The position numbers and the translations under genes are program-made. Below, in pieces: positions 1-6,429 of a stretch of 7,554 nucleotides of DNA. Under the pieces are notes generated by a model that was given only the letters and a program-made list of their open reading frames with translations, was not told where the DNA came from and made no database searches. Source of the DNA: Acidobacteriota bacterium (GTDB lineage Bacteria; Acidobacteriota; Terriglobia; Terriglobales; Acidobacteriaceae); contig JAJXXG010001050.1 in assembly GCA_021781255.1 (NCBI GenBank), positions 1 to 7,554 of the forward strand, read 5' to 3'. How positions within the stretch are numbered: the stretch's first letter is position 1; every line of letters begins with the position of its first letter.

Positions 1-880
1 GCACAGCGGGCGCATCGGCGACATCTCCATCTACGGGCAGGAGTCCAACTACACCACCTGGCGTCTGGCCAAGATGAACCTTGCCATCCGTGGCATCGAC
101 GCGCAGATCGGCCACGGCGACACCTTCCACGCTGACAAGCACCCCGACCTCAAGGCCGACTACGTCATCGCCAATCCGCCCTTCAACGACAGCGACTGGC
201 GCGGCGACCTGCTCAAGACCGACAAGCGCTGGGTCTACGGCGTGCCGCCCGCCGGCAACGCCAACTATGCCTGGGTGCAGCACTTCATCGCGCACCTCGC
301 GCCCACCGGACTTGCCGGGTTCGTTCTGGCCAACGGCTCCATGTCGTCCAACCAGTCCGGCGAGGGCGAGATTCGCAAGGCCATCATTGAAGCGGATCTT
401 GTCGATTGCATGGTCGCGCTACCGGGCCAGCTCTTCTATGCCACGCAGATTCCGGTCTGCCTCTGGTTCCTCGCCAAGTACAAAAAGAACGGGCGCTTCC
501 GCGACCGGCGCGGCGAGACGCTCTTTATTGATGCGCGCAAGCTCGGTGTTCTCAAAGATCGCGTTCACCGCGAGCTGACCGACGCGGACGTTGCGCGCAT
601 CGCCGGAACCTACCACGCCTGGCGCGGGGATAAAGGCGCGGGGAAGTATGAGGATGTGGCCGGCTTCTGCAAATCCGCCAAGCTGGAGGAGATTCGCAAG
701 CATGGCCATGTGCTCACGCCGGGCCGCTACGTCGGGGCCGAGGCCGTCGAGGACGACGGCGAGCCGTTCGAGGAAAAGATGGCTCGTCTCGCCGCCACGC
801 TCCGCCAGCAGCAGGCCGAGGCCGCAAAGCTCGACGCCGCCATCGCCGCCAACCTGAAGGAGCTTGGGTATGGCGAGTGA
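1..880 (+). CDS. hsdM: Type I restriction-modification DNA methyltransferase subunit HsdM, 5'-truncated by window edge
   Basis: This is the C-terminal 292 residues of HsdM; the first complete codon is at base 2. HsdM transfers a methyl group from S-adenosylmethionine to adenine within the site chosen by HsdS. Seen here: the block [15 protein letters not shown] near the left edge, which is typical of type I N6-adenine methylases, and the catalytic motif IV NPPF at bases 173-184 inside the stretch [14 protein letters not shown]. The alanine- and glutamate-rich C-terminal region (about bases 770-865) looks like a coiled coil, as expected for contact with HsdS. The N-terminal domain and SAM-binding motif I lie outside the window, so the gene's start cannot be judged; family members are usually about 500 residues. 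The first ATG in the window (base 74) is internal. The TGA stop (878-880) overlaps the next gene, and the last codons belong to a repeated junction sequence. Confidence 0.95.
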   Translation, partial: HSGRIGDISIYGQESNYTTWRLAKMNLAIRGIDAQIGHGDTFHADKHPDLKADYVIANPPFNDSDWRGDLLKTDKRWVYGVPPAGNANYAWVQHFIAHLAPTGLAGFVLANGSMSSNQSGEGEIRKAIIEADLVDCMVALPGQLFYATQIPVCLWFLAKYKKNGRFRDRRGETLFIDARKLGVLKDRVHRELTDADVARIAGTYHAWRGDKGAGKYEDVAGFCKSAKLEEIRKHGHVLTPGRYVGAEAVEDDGEPFEEKMARLAATLRQQQAEAAKLDAAIAANLKELGYGE

Positions 881-881
881 G
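841..881 (+). repeat. Junction repeat copy 1 (hsdM end / DUF1016 fragment start)
   Basis: This 41-base segment encodes the end of HsdM ([11 protein letters not shown]) and also carries the Shine-Dalgarno AAGGAG (857-862), the ATG (870) of the next gene and the overlapping TGA (878-880). By hand alignment it matches bases 1232-1272 at 36 of 41 positions. The 26-base core 856-881 matches bases 2352-2377 at 24 of 26 positions. Confidence 0.85.
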
Positions 882-1271
882 CTCATCCCAAATGGCTACT
901 CTGAGTGGCTGGAGGCGCTCAAAGGACGCATTCAAGCGGCGCGTAGCCGGGCGGCACTGGCCGTCAACTCCGAGTTGATTCGTCTCTATCACCAGATCGG
1001 GTACGACATTCTTCAGCGGCAAACCCAGCAGGGATGGGGTGCCAGGGTAATCGAGCGCTTGACCCGCGACCTGAAGGCGACATTCCCGGACATGAAAGGC
1101 TTCTCCACCACCAACCTGAAGTACATGCGCTACTTCGCCGAGCACTGCCCGGACGTGCAATTTGGTCAGCAGCCTGCTGACCAATTGCCTTGGTTCCATA
1201 TCGTCACCCTGCTCACCAGGCTGGATGTCGTTATCCCCGCCAACCTGAAGGAGCTTGCGTATGGCCGGTGA
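870..1271 (+). CDS. Truncated DUF1016 (YhcG-type) N-terminal domain protein with an HsdM-like tail
   Basis: This 133-residue protein carries the DUF1016 N-terminal domain at about residues 12-119. Signature stretches are [19 protein letters not shown] (residues 55-73), [15 protein letters not shown] (77-91) and [11 protein letters not shown] (105-115). Full-length relatives are about 330-370 residues; the N-terminal domain is followed by a PD-(D/E)xK nuclease-like domain, which is absent here. After LLTRLD (residues 114-119) the family match stops. The final residues, about 123-133 ([11 protein letters not shown]), resemble the HsdM C-terminus ([11 protein letters not shown]). The ATG at 870 is chosen over the TTG at 864 because AAGGAG at 857-862 sits 7 bases before it. 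The gene overlaps hsdM by 11 bases. Inference: it is a remnant or a stand-alone nucleic-acid-binding domain, and nuclease activity is unlikely. Whether it still functions is unknown. Confidence 0.85.
   Translation: MASELIPNGYSEWLEALKGRIQAARSRAALAVNSELIRLYHQIGYDILQRQTQQGWGARVIERLTRDLKATFPDMKGFSTTNLKYMRYFAEHCPDVQFGQQPADQLPWFHIVTLLTRLDVVIPANLKELAYGR
1162..1184. repeat. Short perfect inverted repeat inside the DUF1016 fragment
   Basis: Arms TTGGTCAGCAG (1162-1172) and CTGCTGACCAA (1174-1184) are perfect reverse complements around one base. The sequence encodes FGQQPADQ at the edge of the DUF1016 N-terminal domain, a segment that also fits the protein family. It may form a hairpin in the mRNA, but a role is unproven. 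It lies about 45 bases before the point where the family match ends. Confidence 0.5.
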
Positions 1272-1272
1272 G
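1232..1272 (+). repeat. Junction repeat copy 2 (DUF1016 fragment end / rhuM start)
   Basis: This is a direct repeat of bases 841-881 with five differences, offset by 391 bases and in the same reading frame. It gives the DUF1016 fragment an HsdM-like C-terminus ([11 protein letters not shown]). It also supplies rhuM with AAGGAG (1248-1253), its ATG (1261) and the overlapping stop. Confidence 0.85.
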
Positions 1273-2376
1273 AAGAGGCGTAAACAGCCAACCGACTCGG
1301 CCCCCTCCACAGGCCAGGTGCTTATCTATCAGGATACTGGCCTGAACCTCCGGGTCCGGCTGGATGGGGAGACGGTTTGGCTCACGCAGGCGCAGATCGC
1401 GGAGCTGTTCCAAACTACCCCGCAAAACATAACCCTCCATATTGCAGCGATTTACGAGGAACATGAACTGTCCGCAGAGGCAACTTGTAAGGAATACTTA
1501 CAAGTTCAATCTGAAGGCGGCAGGCAGGTCCGACGGTCCCTGAAGCACTACAGCCTGGACATGATTCTGGCGGTCGGCTACCGCGTGCGGTCGCCGCGAG
1601 GCACTCAGTTCCGCCAGTGGGCCACCGCCCGGCTCGGCGAACTTCTGGTCAAAGGCTTTACCCTCGATGACGAGCGCATTAAGGCCGGCCGTACTCTCGG
1701 GCAGGATTACTTCGACGAACTGCTGGCGCGCATCCGCGACATCCGCTCCAGCGAGCGGCTCTTCTACCAGAAGATCACCGACATTTACGCCACCAGCATC
1801 GACTACGACGGCAACGCCGAGCTGACCCAGCAGTTCTTCAAAACGGTGCAGAACAAAATGCACTGGGCCGCGCATGGGCATACCGCAGCGGAGATCGTCC
1901 ATCGCCGCGCCGACGCCAGCCAGCCGCACATGGGCCTGACCAGTTGGAAGAATGCGCCCGCCGGGCCGGTGCGCAAGGCCGATGTAACCGTCGCCAAGAA
2001 TTACCTGAACAAGGAAGAGATGGAAGCGCTCAATCTGATCGTCTCCGCGTATCTGGACTTTGCCGAGTTGCAGGCGCGCGGCCACCGGCCGATGTCCATG
2101 CGAGACTGGATCACGAAACTGGATGCATTTCTGCGCTTGAGCGAGCGCAACGTCCTCACCTCGGCGGGCAAGATATCCCATGCTCTGGCCGAGGAGCACG
2201 CCCGCGCGCAGTTCGCCCAATATGAGGAGCAGCGCCGCCAGATCGAAGCCAGCCAGCCCGTCAGCGACTTCGACCGAACCGTGGAGCAGATCCAGCAACT
2301 GGGAGCGCCCAAGCCGAAGCACATTCGCAAGGGAAAGAATCCTGCGGATGGGAAGGAGCTTGGCGATGGCGAGTGA
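1261..2376 (+). CDS. rhuM: RhuM-family protein (virulence RhuM/Fic-associated type), located between hsdM and hsdS
   Basis: The 371-residue product matches the RhuM family in length and layout. An N-terminal helix-turn-helix-like region, residues 38-61 (TVWLTQAQIAELFQTTPQNI onward), is followed by a second conserved block, NYLNKEEMEALNLIVSAYL (247-265) with its downstream extension DWITKLDAFLR (282-292). A charged helical segment (about 308-330) precedes the tail. The family was named from a Salmonella pathogenicity-island gene, and its biochemical role is not established. Relatives occur often inside type I RM loci, which suggests a regulatory or defence-accessory role. The ATG at 1261 is preceded by AAGGAG at 1248-1253 with 7-base spacing; a TTG at 1255 is a weaker alternative. 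It overlaps the upstream ORF by 11 bases and hsdS by 11 bases. Its last residues (KELGDGE) are encoded by the third copy of the repeated junction. Confidence 0.88.
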   Translation: MAGEKRRKQPTDSAPSTGQVLIYQDTGLNLRVRLDGETVWLTQAQIAELFQTTPQNITLHIAAIYEEHELSAEATCKEYLQVQSEGGRQVRRSLKHYSLDMILAVGYRVRSPRGTQFRQWATARLGELLVKGFTLDDERIKAGRTLGQDYFDELLARIRDIRSSERLFYQKITDIYATSIDYDGNAELTQQFFKTVQNKMHWAAHGHTAAEIVHRRADASQPHMGLTSWKNAPAGPVRKADVTVAKNYLNKEEMEALNLIVSAYLDFAELQARGHRPMSMRDWITKLDAFLRLSERNVLTSAGKISHALAEEHARAQFAQYEEQRRQIEASQPVSDFDRTVEQIQQLGAPKPKHIRKGKNPADGKELGDGE

Positions 2377-2377
2377 G
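2352..2377 (+). repeat. Junction repeat copy 3 (rhuM end / hsdS start)
   Basis: This shorter copy matches bases 856-881 at 24 of 26 positions, including the exact shared string ATGGCGAGTGAG. It carries AAGGAG (2353-2358), the hsdS ATG (2366) and the rhuM TGA (2374-2376). Copies 1 and 3 flank the whole DUF1016-rhuM insert, 1496 bases apart. Confidence 0.78.
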
Positions 2378-3739
2378 TGGCAACGCCACGATGTGGCAGA
2401 TCTCATATCCAAAGGCAAACTTGTGATCGGCGACGGCTATAGAGCAAAGAATGATGAACTAGGGAATGTAGGGCTTCCGTTCGCGCGCGCAGGGAACATT
2501 AACAACGGATTTCAATTCATAGACGCTGACCGCTTTCCTTTGCAAAACTTGGCCCGCATTGGAAATAAGGCCAGCCAATCAGGAGATGTTGTATTCACTT
2601 CCAAGGGGACAGTGGGCCGCTTCGCCTTTGTTAGCTCTGATATTCATCAGTTCGTTTATTCGCCGCAATTATGCTTCTGGCGTTCAGTTGATACAGACTC
2701 AATCAACCCTCGATTTCTTTATTATTGGATGCTTGGTCCAGAGTTTTATGTTCAGTTCAAAGGCGTTTCCGGCCAGACAGACATGGCCGAATACGTGAGT
2801 CTCACAGACCAGCGCCGGATGCAAATAACGATACCTGATATCGACGAGCAGCGGGCCATCGCGCACATCCTGGGCACGCTGGATGACAAGATTGAGTTGA
2901 ACCGGAGGATGAACGAGACGCTGGAGGCGATGGCGCGGGCGCTCTTCCAGTCGTGGTTTGTGGACTTTGATCCGGTGCGTGCCAAGGCCGCTGTGCGCCG
3001 CGAGCATCCCCGCTGGACCGACGCCGCGGTCTGCCGCGCCGCCCTGCCCACGCTCGCCCCCGAAATCGCCGCCCTCTTCCCCGACTCCTTCGAGAACTCC
3101 ACCCTCGGCGACATCCCCAAAGGCTGGAGCGTCGGATCACTTTCTGATGTCGCGTTCCTCAATCCGGAAAGTTGGTCTCGAACTACAAAACCAGAGATCA
3201 TCCGTTACATCGACTTGGCAAATACAAAGTGGGGCAGAATTGAGGTCATAACCGTTTACGCGAAAGAGGATGCCCCCAGCCGAGCGCAAAGAATTCTCAG
3301 ATGCGGGGACACTATTGTGGGCACGGTGCGTCCTGGGAATGGATCGTATGTACTGATCGCTGAAGATGGACTCACCGGTAGCACCGGGTTTGCTGTTTTG
3401 CGTCCGCGCAAATCTGAATGTCGCGAGTTTATCTACCTCGCAGCAACGACACAGGACACTATTGAGTCACTCGCACATCTGGCAGATGGCGGCGCTTATC
3501 CAGCCGTTCGTCCAGAGGTCGTTATCGCCAAGCAACTTGCGATGCCGCCCGACGCAGTTATCGCGCGTTTCTCCAAGTCGACGGGCCACCTAATCTCACG
3601 ATGGGCCGAAGGTGAACGCGAATCGCGCACTCTGGCAGCCCTGCGCGATACACTTCTCCCGAAGCTCATCTCCGGTAAATTGAGAATAAAGACTTCACAG
3701 TCTGAACAGTCCGCGCCTGCGGAGGTATGCAATGGATAA
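2366..3739 (+). CDS. hsdS: Type I restriction-modification specificity subunit HsdS
   Basis: HsdS is the DNA-recognition subunit that directs HsdM and HsdR to a bipartite target. The 457-residue product shows the expected layout. The first target-recognition domain spans about residues 1-158. The central conserved helices follow at 160-207, including DEQRAIAHILGTLDD and ARALFQSWFVDFDPVRAK. The second target-recognition domain is at about 240-410, beginning after the LGDIPKGW spacer motif. The distal conserved helices end in RTLAALRDTLLPKLISGKLR. The start at 2366 is chosen because AAGGAG at 2353-2358 lies 7 bases upstream; extending the frame to an ATG at 2180 would add 62 residues that overlap rhuM in another frame and look non-coding. 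Both recognition domains are visibly more AT-rich than the conserved helices, as is common for domains exchanged between strains. The target sequence cannot be deduced. Confidence 0.96.
   Translation: MASEWQRHDVADLISKGKLVIGDGYRAKNDELGNVGLPFARAGNINNGFQFIDADRFPLQNLARIGNKASQSGDVVFTSKGTVGRFAFVSSDIHQFVYSPQLCFWRSVDTDSINPRFLYYWMLGPEFYVQFKGVSGQTDMAEYVSLTDQRRMQITIPDIDEQRAIAHILGTLDDKIELNRRMNETLEAMARALFQSWFVDFDPVRAKAAVRREHPRWTDAAVCRAALPTLAPEIAALFPDSFENSTLGDIPKGWSVGSLSDVAFLNPESWSRTTKPEIIRYIDLANTKWGRIEVITVYAKEDAPSRAQRILRCGDTIVGTVRPGNGSYVLIAEDGLTGSTGFAVLRPRKSECREFIYLAATTQDTIESLAHLADGGAYPAVRPEVVIAKQLAMPPDAVIARFSKSTGHLISRWAEGERESRTLAALRDTLLPKLISGKLRIKTSQSEQSAPAEVCNG
3721..3725 (+). promoter_or_regulatory. 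Ribosome binding site of kwaA within the hsdS 3' end
   Basis: GGAGG lies 6 bases before the kwaA ATG and inside hsdS codons. With the 8-base overlap this points to coupled translation of hsdS and kwaA, and it fixes the kwaA start. Confidence 0.8.
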
Positions 3740-4298
3740 AACCGTCCGCGGAGAGGGCCTGAAACCTGCTCGTCTGATGATGGTGCTGAGCAGCATCTCA
3801 CCTCTCTTCGTTCTGTGGGCCATTCGTGGAAATACGCTGATTCCCAATAAATACTTCCTCGCATTTTGCAGCGTAATGATTGTCATACCGAACTGCTTCT
3901 TGCTGCTCAAGCTGCGAACGGCGAAGAAGAACAAGGAGACAGCGGAGATTATTGTCGGCAGAGCTGAAGATCATCGCGATCATCTGCTGGTGTACTTATT
4001 TTCGATGCTCTTGCCCTTTTACACTGCGGACTTAGGGCACTGGCGTGATCTTTCGGCAACCTTGGTTGCGATTTGCCTGATCGTGTTTCTGTTCTGGAAT
4101 CTCAATCTCCACTATATGAACCTGCTGTTTGCCGTAAGGGGCTATCGCGTCTTCACGATTTACCCGCCGCAGGATGGCAACCCGCATACTGGCAAAGATA
4201 CTCGGGTACTGATTACGCGCCGGGCGACACTGTATGCTGATCAACAGCTTTTTCCGTATCGACTTAGCGACACCGTATTCTGGGAGGCTGAGCAGTGA
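3732..4298 (+). CDS. kwaA: Kiwa anti-phage protein KwaA-like, four-helix inner-membrane protein
   Basis: The 188-residue product has four hydrophobic segments at about residues 15-31, 41-61, 84-101 and 106-124. A soluble C-terminal part follows, containing NLHYMNLLFAVRGYRVFTI (124-142) and a polar tail. Size, helix count, the GYRV-type motif after the last helix and the adjacent DUF4868-like gene fit KwaA, the membrane component of the two-gene Kiwa defence system. KwaA is reported to sense phage infection at the membrane and to anchor KwaB there. The ATG at 3732 has GGAGG at 3721-3725 with 6-base spacing, lying inside the end of hsdS; the genes overlap by 8 bases, so translation is probably coupled. 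No signal peptide cleavage site is evident. The family call rests on architecture and context more than on strong motifs; an unrelated small membrane protein is possible. Confidence 0.72.
   Translation: MDKTVRGEGLKPARLMMVLSSISPLFVLWAIRGNTLIPNKYFLAFCSVMIVIPNCFLLLKLRTAKKNKETAEIIVGRAEDHRDHLLVYLFSMLLPFYTADLGHWRDLSATLVAICLIVFLFWNLNLHYMNLLFAVRGYRVFTIYPPQDGNPHTGKDTRVLITRRATLYADQQLFPYRLSDTVFWEAEQ
4282..4287 (+). promoter_or_regulatory. Ribosome binding site that supports the GTG start of kwaB
   Basis: GGGAGG lies 7 bases before the GTG at 4295 and inside the last codons of kwaA. It decides in favour of the GTG start, which overlaps the kwaA stop by 4 bases. Confidence 0.8.
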
Positions 4299-5200
4299 CC
4301 CTTGATTTCAATTTTGAGTCGATACAGTCGACTGAATTCGGCGTTGGACGCGAAAACGATAACGGGCAGAACTTCACGCTGGTTCCAGTGGATGCAAGTG
4401 TGCAATCGGCATTGCAGGACATGGCTCGCGCTACCTGGACTGCCTTGCAGGATATCGTCGATGATCCGCAGGAGTACCAGCCCTCAGAGAAGTATGCAGC
4501 GCATGAGCACCTCTATATTGCAGCGGATAACTCTATGTCATCGGCCTTGATGGACCTGCACAGTGCAAAGAATTTGCCTCATAATGCGAACGTTTTGTCA
4601 GAGCCGGAGGAACTTGTTTGCTACTTCGCAAAATTTGCAGGGCCGAAGGGGAAGCGGTTGACGGCTGTGCGGCGTGCCACCCAATTCAAAGGCGTCTTGA
4701 AGAGCCGTCTGGTTCAGTTCATGACCGACGCACTAAGGCTTGTGGAAGATCGTACCTTCAGGCTCGACAACGATTTTGATATGCTCATCGACTCCAGTTA
4801 CATTCACATCCTCAGGCCGAGCGGATTTGAATTCCTTGGGGGACTTCAGGAGGCAATCCGTAAGGCAGTTCCAAAGAATGTAGAGGGTATTCAGAAAGAC
4901 ATGCCTTTTGTTGATTTCGCAAGTATCCAGGCTTATGCAGAACGCCATACACGCGCAGCCAGGCACTTGGCATCCATCCGAAGTCAGCAAGAAACACAAA
5001 ATGTTTCATCTGCACTACTGAAGAAAGTGTGTAAAACCCACGGGATTGAACTGGTGGTCACGAAAGGTGTCATTAGCATTCCGTCTGGACACGAAATGGA
5101 TTTTCTTGACGTGCTTGATAGGAGAATGTACCAGCTTGAACTGGTTGAGGGATCGCCAGAGCGATACAAGGCTGGTAGCCGCCGGAAGATCAATAACTGA
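4295..5200 (+). CDS. kwaB: Kiwa anti-phage protein KwaB-like (DUF4868 domain)
   Basis: The 301-residue product is soluble, with no hydrophobic helix. Its length is close to the roughly 315 residues of described KwaB proteins. DUF4868-like features lie in the C-terminal half: FDMLIDSSYIHILRPSGFEF (residues 161-180) and a basic end LDVLDRRMYQLELVEGSPER (271-290) followed by a lysine/arginine-rich tail. KwaB is reported to be the effector, binding DNA and blocking phage replication in concert with KwaA. The GTG start at 4295 is supported by GGGAGG at 4282-4287 (7-base spacing) and by a 4-base GTGA overlap with the kwaA stop, the arrangement expected for a coupled pair made in fixed ratio. The first in-frame ATG lies far inside the gene. 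Base composition is moderate, below that of the hsd backbone. The DUF4868 assignment is by recalled pattern and was not computed. Confidence 0.74.
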   Translation: MTLDFNFESIQSTEFGVGRENDNGQNFTLVPVDASVQSALQDMARATWTALQDIVDDPQEYQPSEKYAAHEHLYIAADNSMSSALMDLHSAKNLPHNANVLSEPEELVCYFAKFAGPKGKRLTAVRRATQFKGVLKSRLVQFMTDALRLVEDRTFRLDNDFDMLIDSSYIHILRPSGFEFLGGLQEAIRKAVPKNVEGIQKDMPFVDFASIQAYAERHTRAARHLASIRSQQETQNVSSALLKKVCKTHGIELVVTKGVISIPSGHEMDFLDVLDRRMYQLELVEGSPERYKAGSRRKINN

Positions 5201-5217
5201 GGGAGAAATCAAGCCAC

Positions 5218-5655
5218 ATGATTGATCTGACGCAGGCCGAGGCGGATGCGCTTCTCGTAATGGAAAAGCACCGGGTGAACGACGACCGGCACCCGTTCGG
5301 CGCAGTACGCCTCGAAATCCCTCTTGCCTCTGCGGACCAGCGAGAGTACTTCCTGCTGGATATTGGGCGTGGGAGAATCAATCTGTTGCGGGGCAAATAC
5401 CAGACACGTGCGAAACAGACGGTCGTGCTTGCGAGAATCGACTTCGGCGGCGCGCCGCATCGCAATCCGGACGGCGTGGAAGTTGCCTCGCCGCATCTGC
5501 ACCTGTTTCGCGAGGGGTTCGGAGATAAATGGGCGCAGCCATTGCCGAGCGAGTCTTTCTCCAATTCGGATGATGCCTGGACATTGATGGAGGACTTCTT
5601 CCGGTACTGTAACGTGACCCAGCCGCCCGAATTTGATCGAGAGCTTTTTGTATGA
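5218..5655 (+). CDS. DUF6978-like family protein of unknown function
   Basis: The 145-residue soluble protein has two conserved-looking histidine blocks: [14 protein letters not shown] (residues 73-86) and [15 protein letters not shown] (92-106). They are preceded by the stretch [20 protein letters not shown] (41-60) and followed by a helical C-terminus. I recall this pattern from proteins labelled DUF6978, often encoded beside DUF1828 genes; no activity is established. The invariant-looking H-x-NPDG and PHLH residues could bind metal or form an active site, but this is speculation. The ATG at 5218 follows kwaB by 17 bases, and the nearest purine-rich site (GGGAG, 5201-5205) is 12 bases away, longer than usual. 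The stop overlaps the next gene's start (ATGA at 5652-5655), so the two are probably translated together. Confidence 0.78.
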   Translation: MIDLTQAEADALLVMEKHRVNDDRHPFGAVRLEIPLASADQREYFLLDIGRGRINLLRGKYQTRAKQTVVLARIDFGGAPHRNPDGVEVASPHLHLFREGFGDKWAQPLPSESFSNSDDAWTLMEDFFRYCNVTQPPEFDRELFV

Positions 5656-6416
5656 TCAGCGAAATTCAGAAGATGATGGACGGATATGTCGCGTGGCTGA
5701 GAGAAAAGACGAGCCTGCGCGAGGTCGGCGACTGGGTGGAAGTGACGACGCCCATGCTGGATCGCCATAACGACTACCTACAGATTTACATCCGCCGGGA
5801 CAACGGTAACTTCATTCTTACCGATGATGGCTACACGTTGCAGGATTTGGAGCAGTCTGGCTGCAAACTGGACAGTCCGAAGCGCCAGGAGCTTTTGCGC
5901 ATGACGTTGAATGGCTTCGGAGTTCAACAGCACGATGACGCACTGGAGATTCGGGCGACGGAAGACAACTTCCCGTTGAAGAAGCATAGCCTTTTACAGG
6001 CCATGCTTGGCGTGAACGATCTTTTTTATCTCGCGGCTCCGCATACCGCCAGCCTCTTTTACGAGGATGTTGTGGCTTGGATGAATCAGTACGATATTCG
6101 TTTTGTTGAGAACGCAAAATTTACTGGCAAGACGGGGTACGATCATCTATTTGAGTTTGTAATTCCTCGTTCTCGCAAGAGTCCGGAACGATTTGTGAAG
6201 CCCATCAACAGGCCGGACAAGAGCACAGCGATGGATATGCTGTTTGCATGGCAGGACACCCGCGAAACACGGCCGCCAGAGTCGAAGGCTTACGCTTTAT
6301 TGAACGATATGGAGCGTGAAGTGAAGTCTGATGTCACCGATGCCTTCCTGAGCTATGACATTCGACCCGTGCGATGGAGTGAGCGGGATACTGTGCGAGA
6401 GGAACTGGCAGTCTGA
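5652..6416 (+). CDS. DUF1828/DUF1829 domain protein of unknown function
   Basis: The 254-residue protein has two parts. Residues about 28-120 match DUF1828: [19 protein letters not shown] (29-47), then [17 protein letters not shown] (54-70), a helical block with [15 protein letters not shown] (77-91) and [19 protein letters not shown] (110-128). Residues about 155-245 correspond to the DUF1829 region, with [10 protein letters not shown] (165-174) and [10 protein letters not shown] (196-205). No enzymatic role is established for either domain. The ATG at 5652 overlaps the upstream stop by 4 bases (ATGA), so it forms a coupled pair with the DUF6978-like gene. The TGA stop at 6414-6416 is 13 bases before the chosen hsdR start. 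A toxin-antitoxin-like or phage-defence pair is a reasonable guess from context only. Confidence 0.85.
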   Translation: MISEIQKMMDGYVAWLREKTSLREVGDWVEVTTPMLDRHNDYLQIYIRRDNGNFILTDDGYTLQDLEQSGCKLDSPKRQELLRMTLNGFGVQQHDDALEIRATEDNFPLKKHSLLQAMLGVNDLFYLAAPHTASLFYEDVVAWMNQYDIRFVENAKFTGKTGYDHLFEFVIPRSRKSPERFVKPINRPDKSTAMDMLFAWQDTRETRPPESKAYALLNDMEREVKSDVTDAFLSYDIRPVRWSERDTVREELAV

Positions 6417-6429
6417 TTGAGTGAGCCAT

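Noticed and set aside
81..578. Second plus-strand open frame overlapping hsdM
   Set aside because: It is a +1 shadow of the hsdM frame, low in complexity (serine, arginine, proline, threonine), and hsdM carries the NPPF methylase motif.
864..869. TTG start for the DUF1016 fragment at 864, and the similar TTG for rhuM at 1255
   Set aside because: The ATGs six bases downstream have the AAGGAG site at 7-base spacing; at the TTGs the spacing would be about 1 base.
2180..2365. An upstream extension of hsdS to an ATG at 2180
   Set aside because: The added 62 residues are low-complexity serine/arginine/proline-rich shadow sequence of rhuM. The ATG at 2366 has AAGGAG at ideal spacing and begins a normal HsdS N-terminus.
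1498..2418. A 306-codon minus-strand open frame opposite rhuM
   Set aside because: It is antisense to a well-supported RhuM-family gene, shows no domain pattern and has no ribosome binding site that stands out.
3680..3708. Possible promoter before kwaA (TTGAGA with a -10 candidate 17 bases later)
   Set aside because: The -10 candidate TGAACA matches the consensus poorly, and kwaA overlaps hsdS with its own ribosome binding site, so an internal promoter is not supported.
6417..6429. A terminator or promoter between the DUF1828 gene and hsdR
   Set aside because: Only 13 bases separate the genes and no hairpin or promoter-like element fits there.
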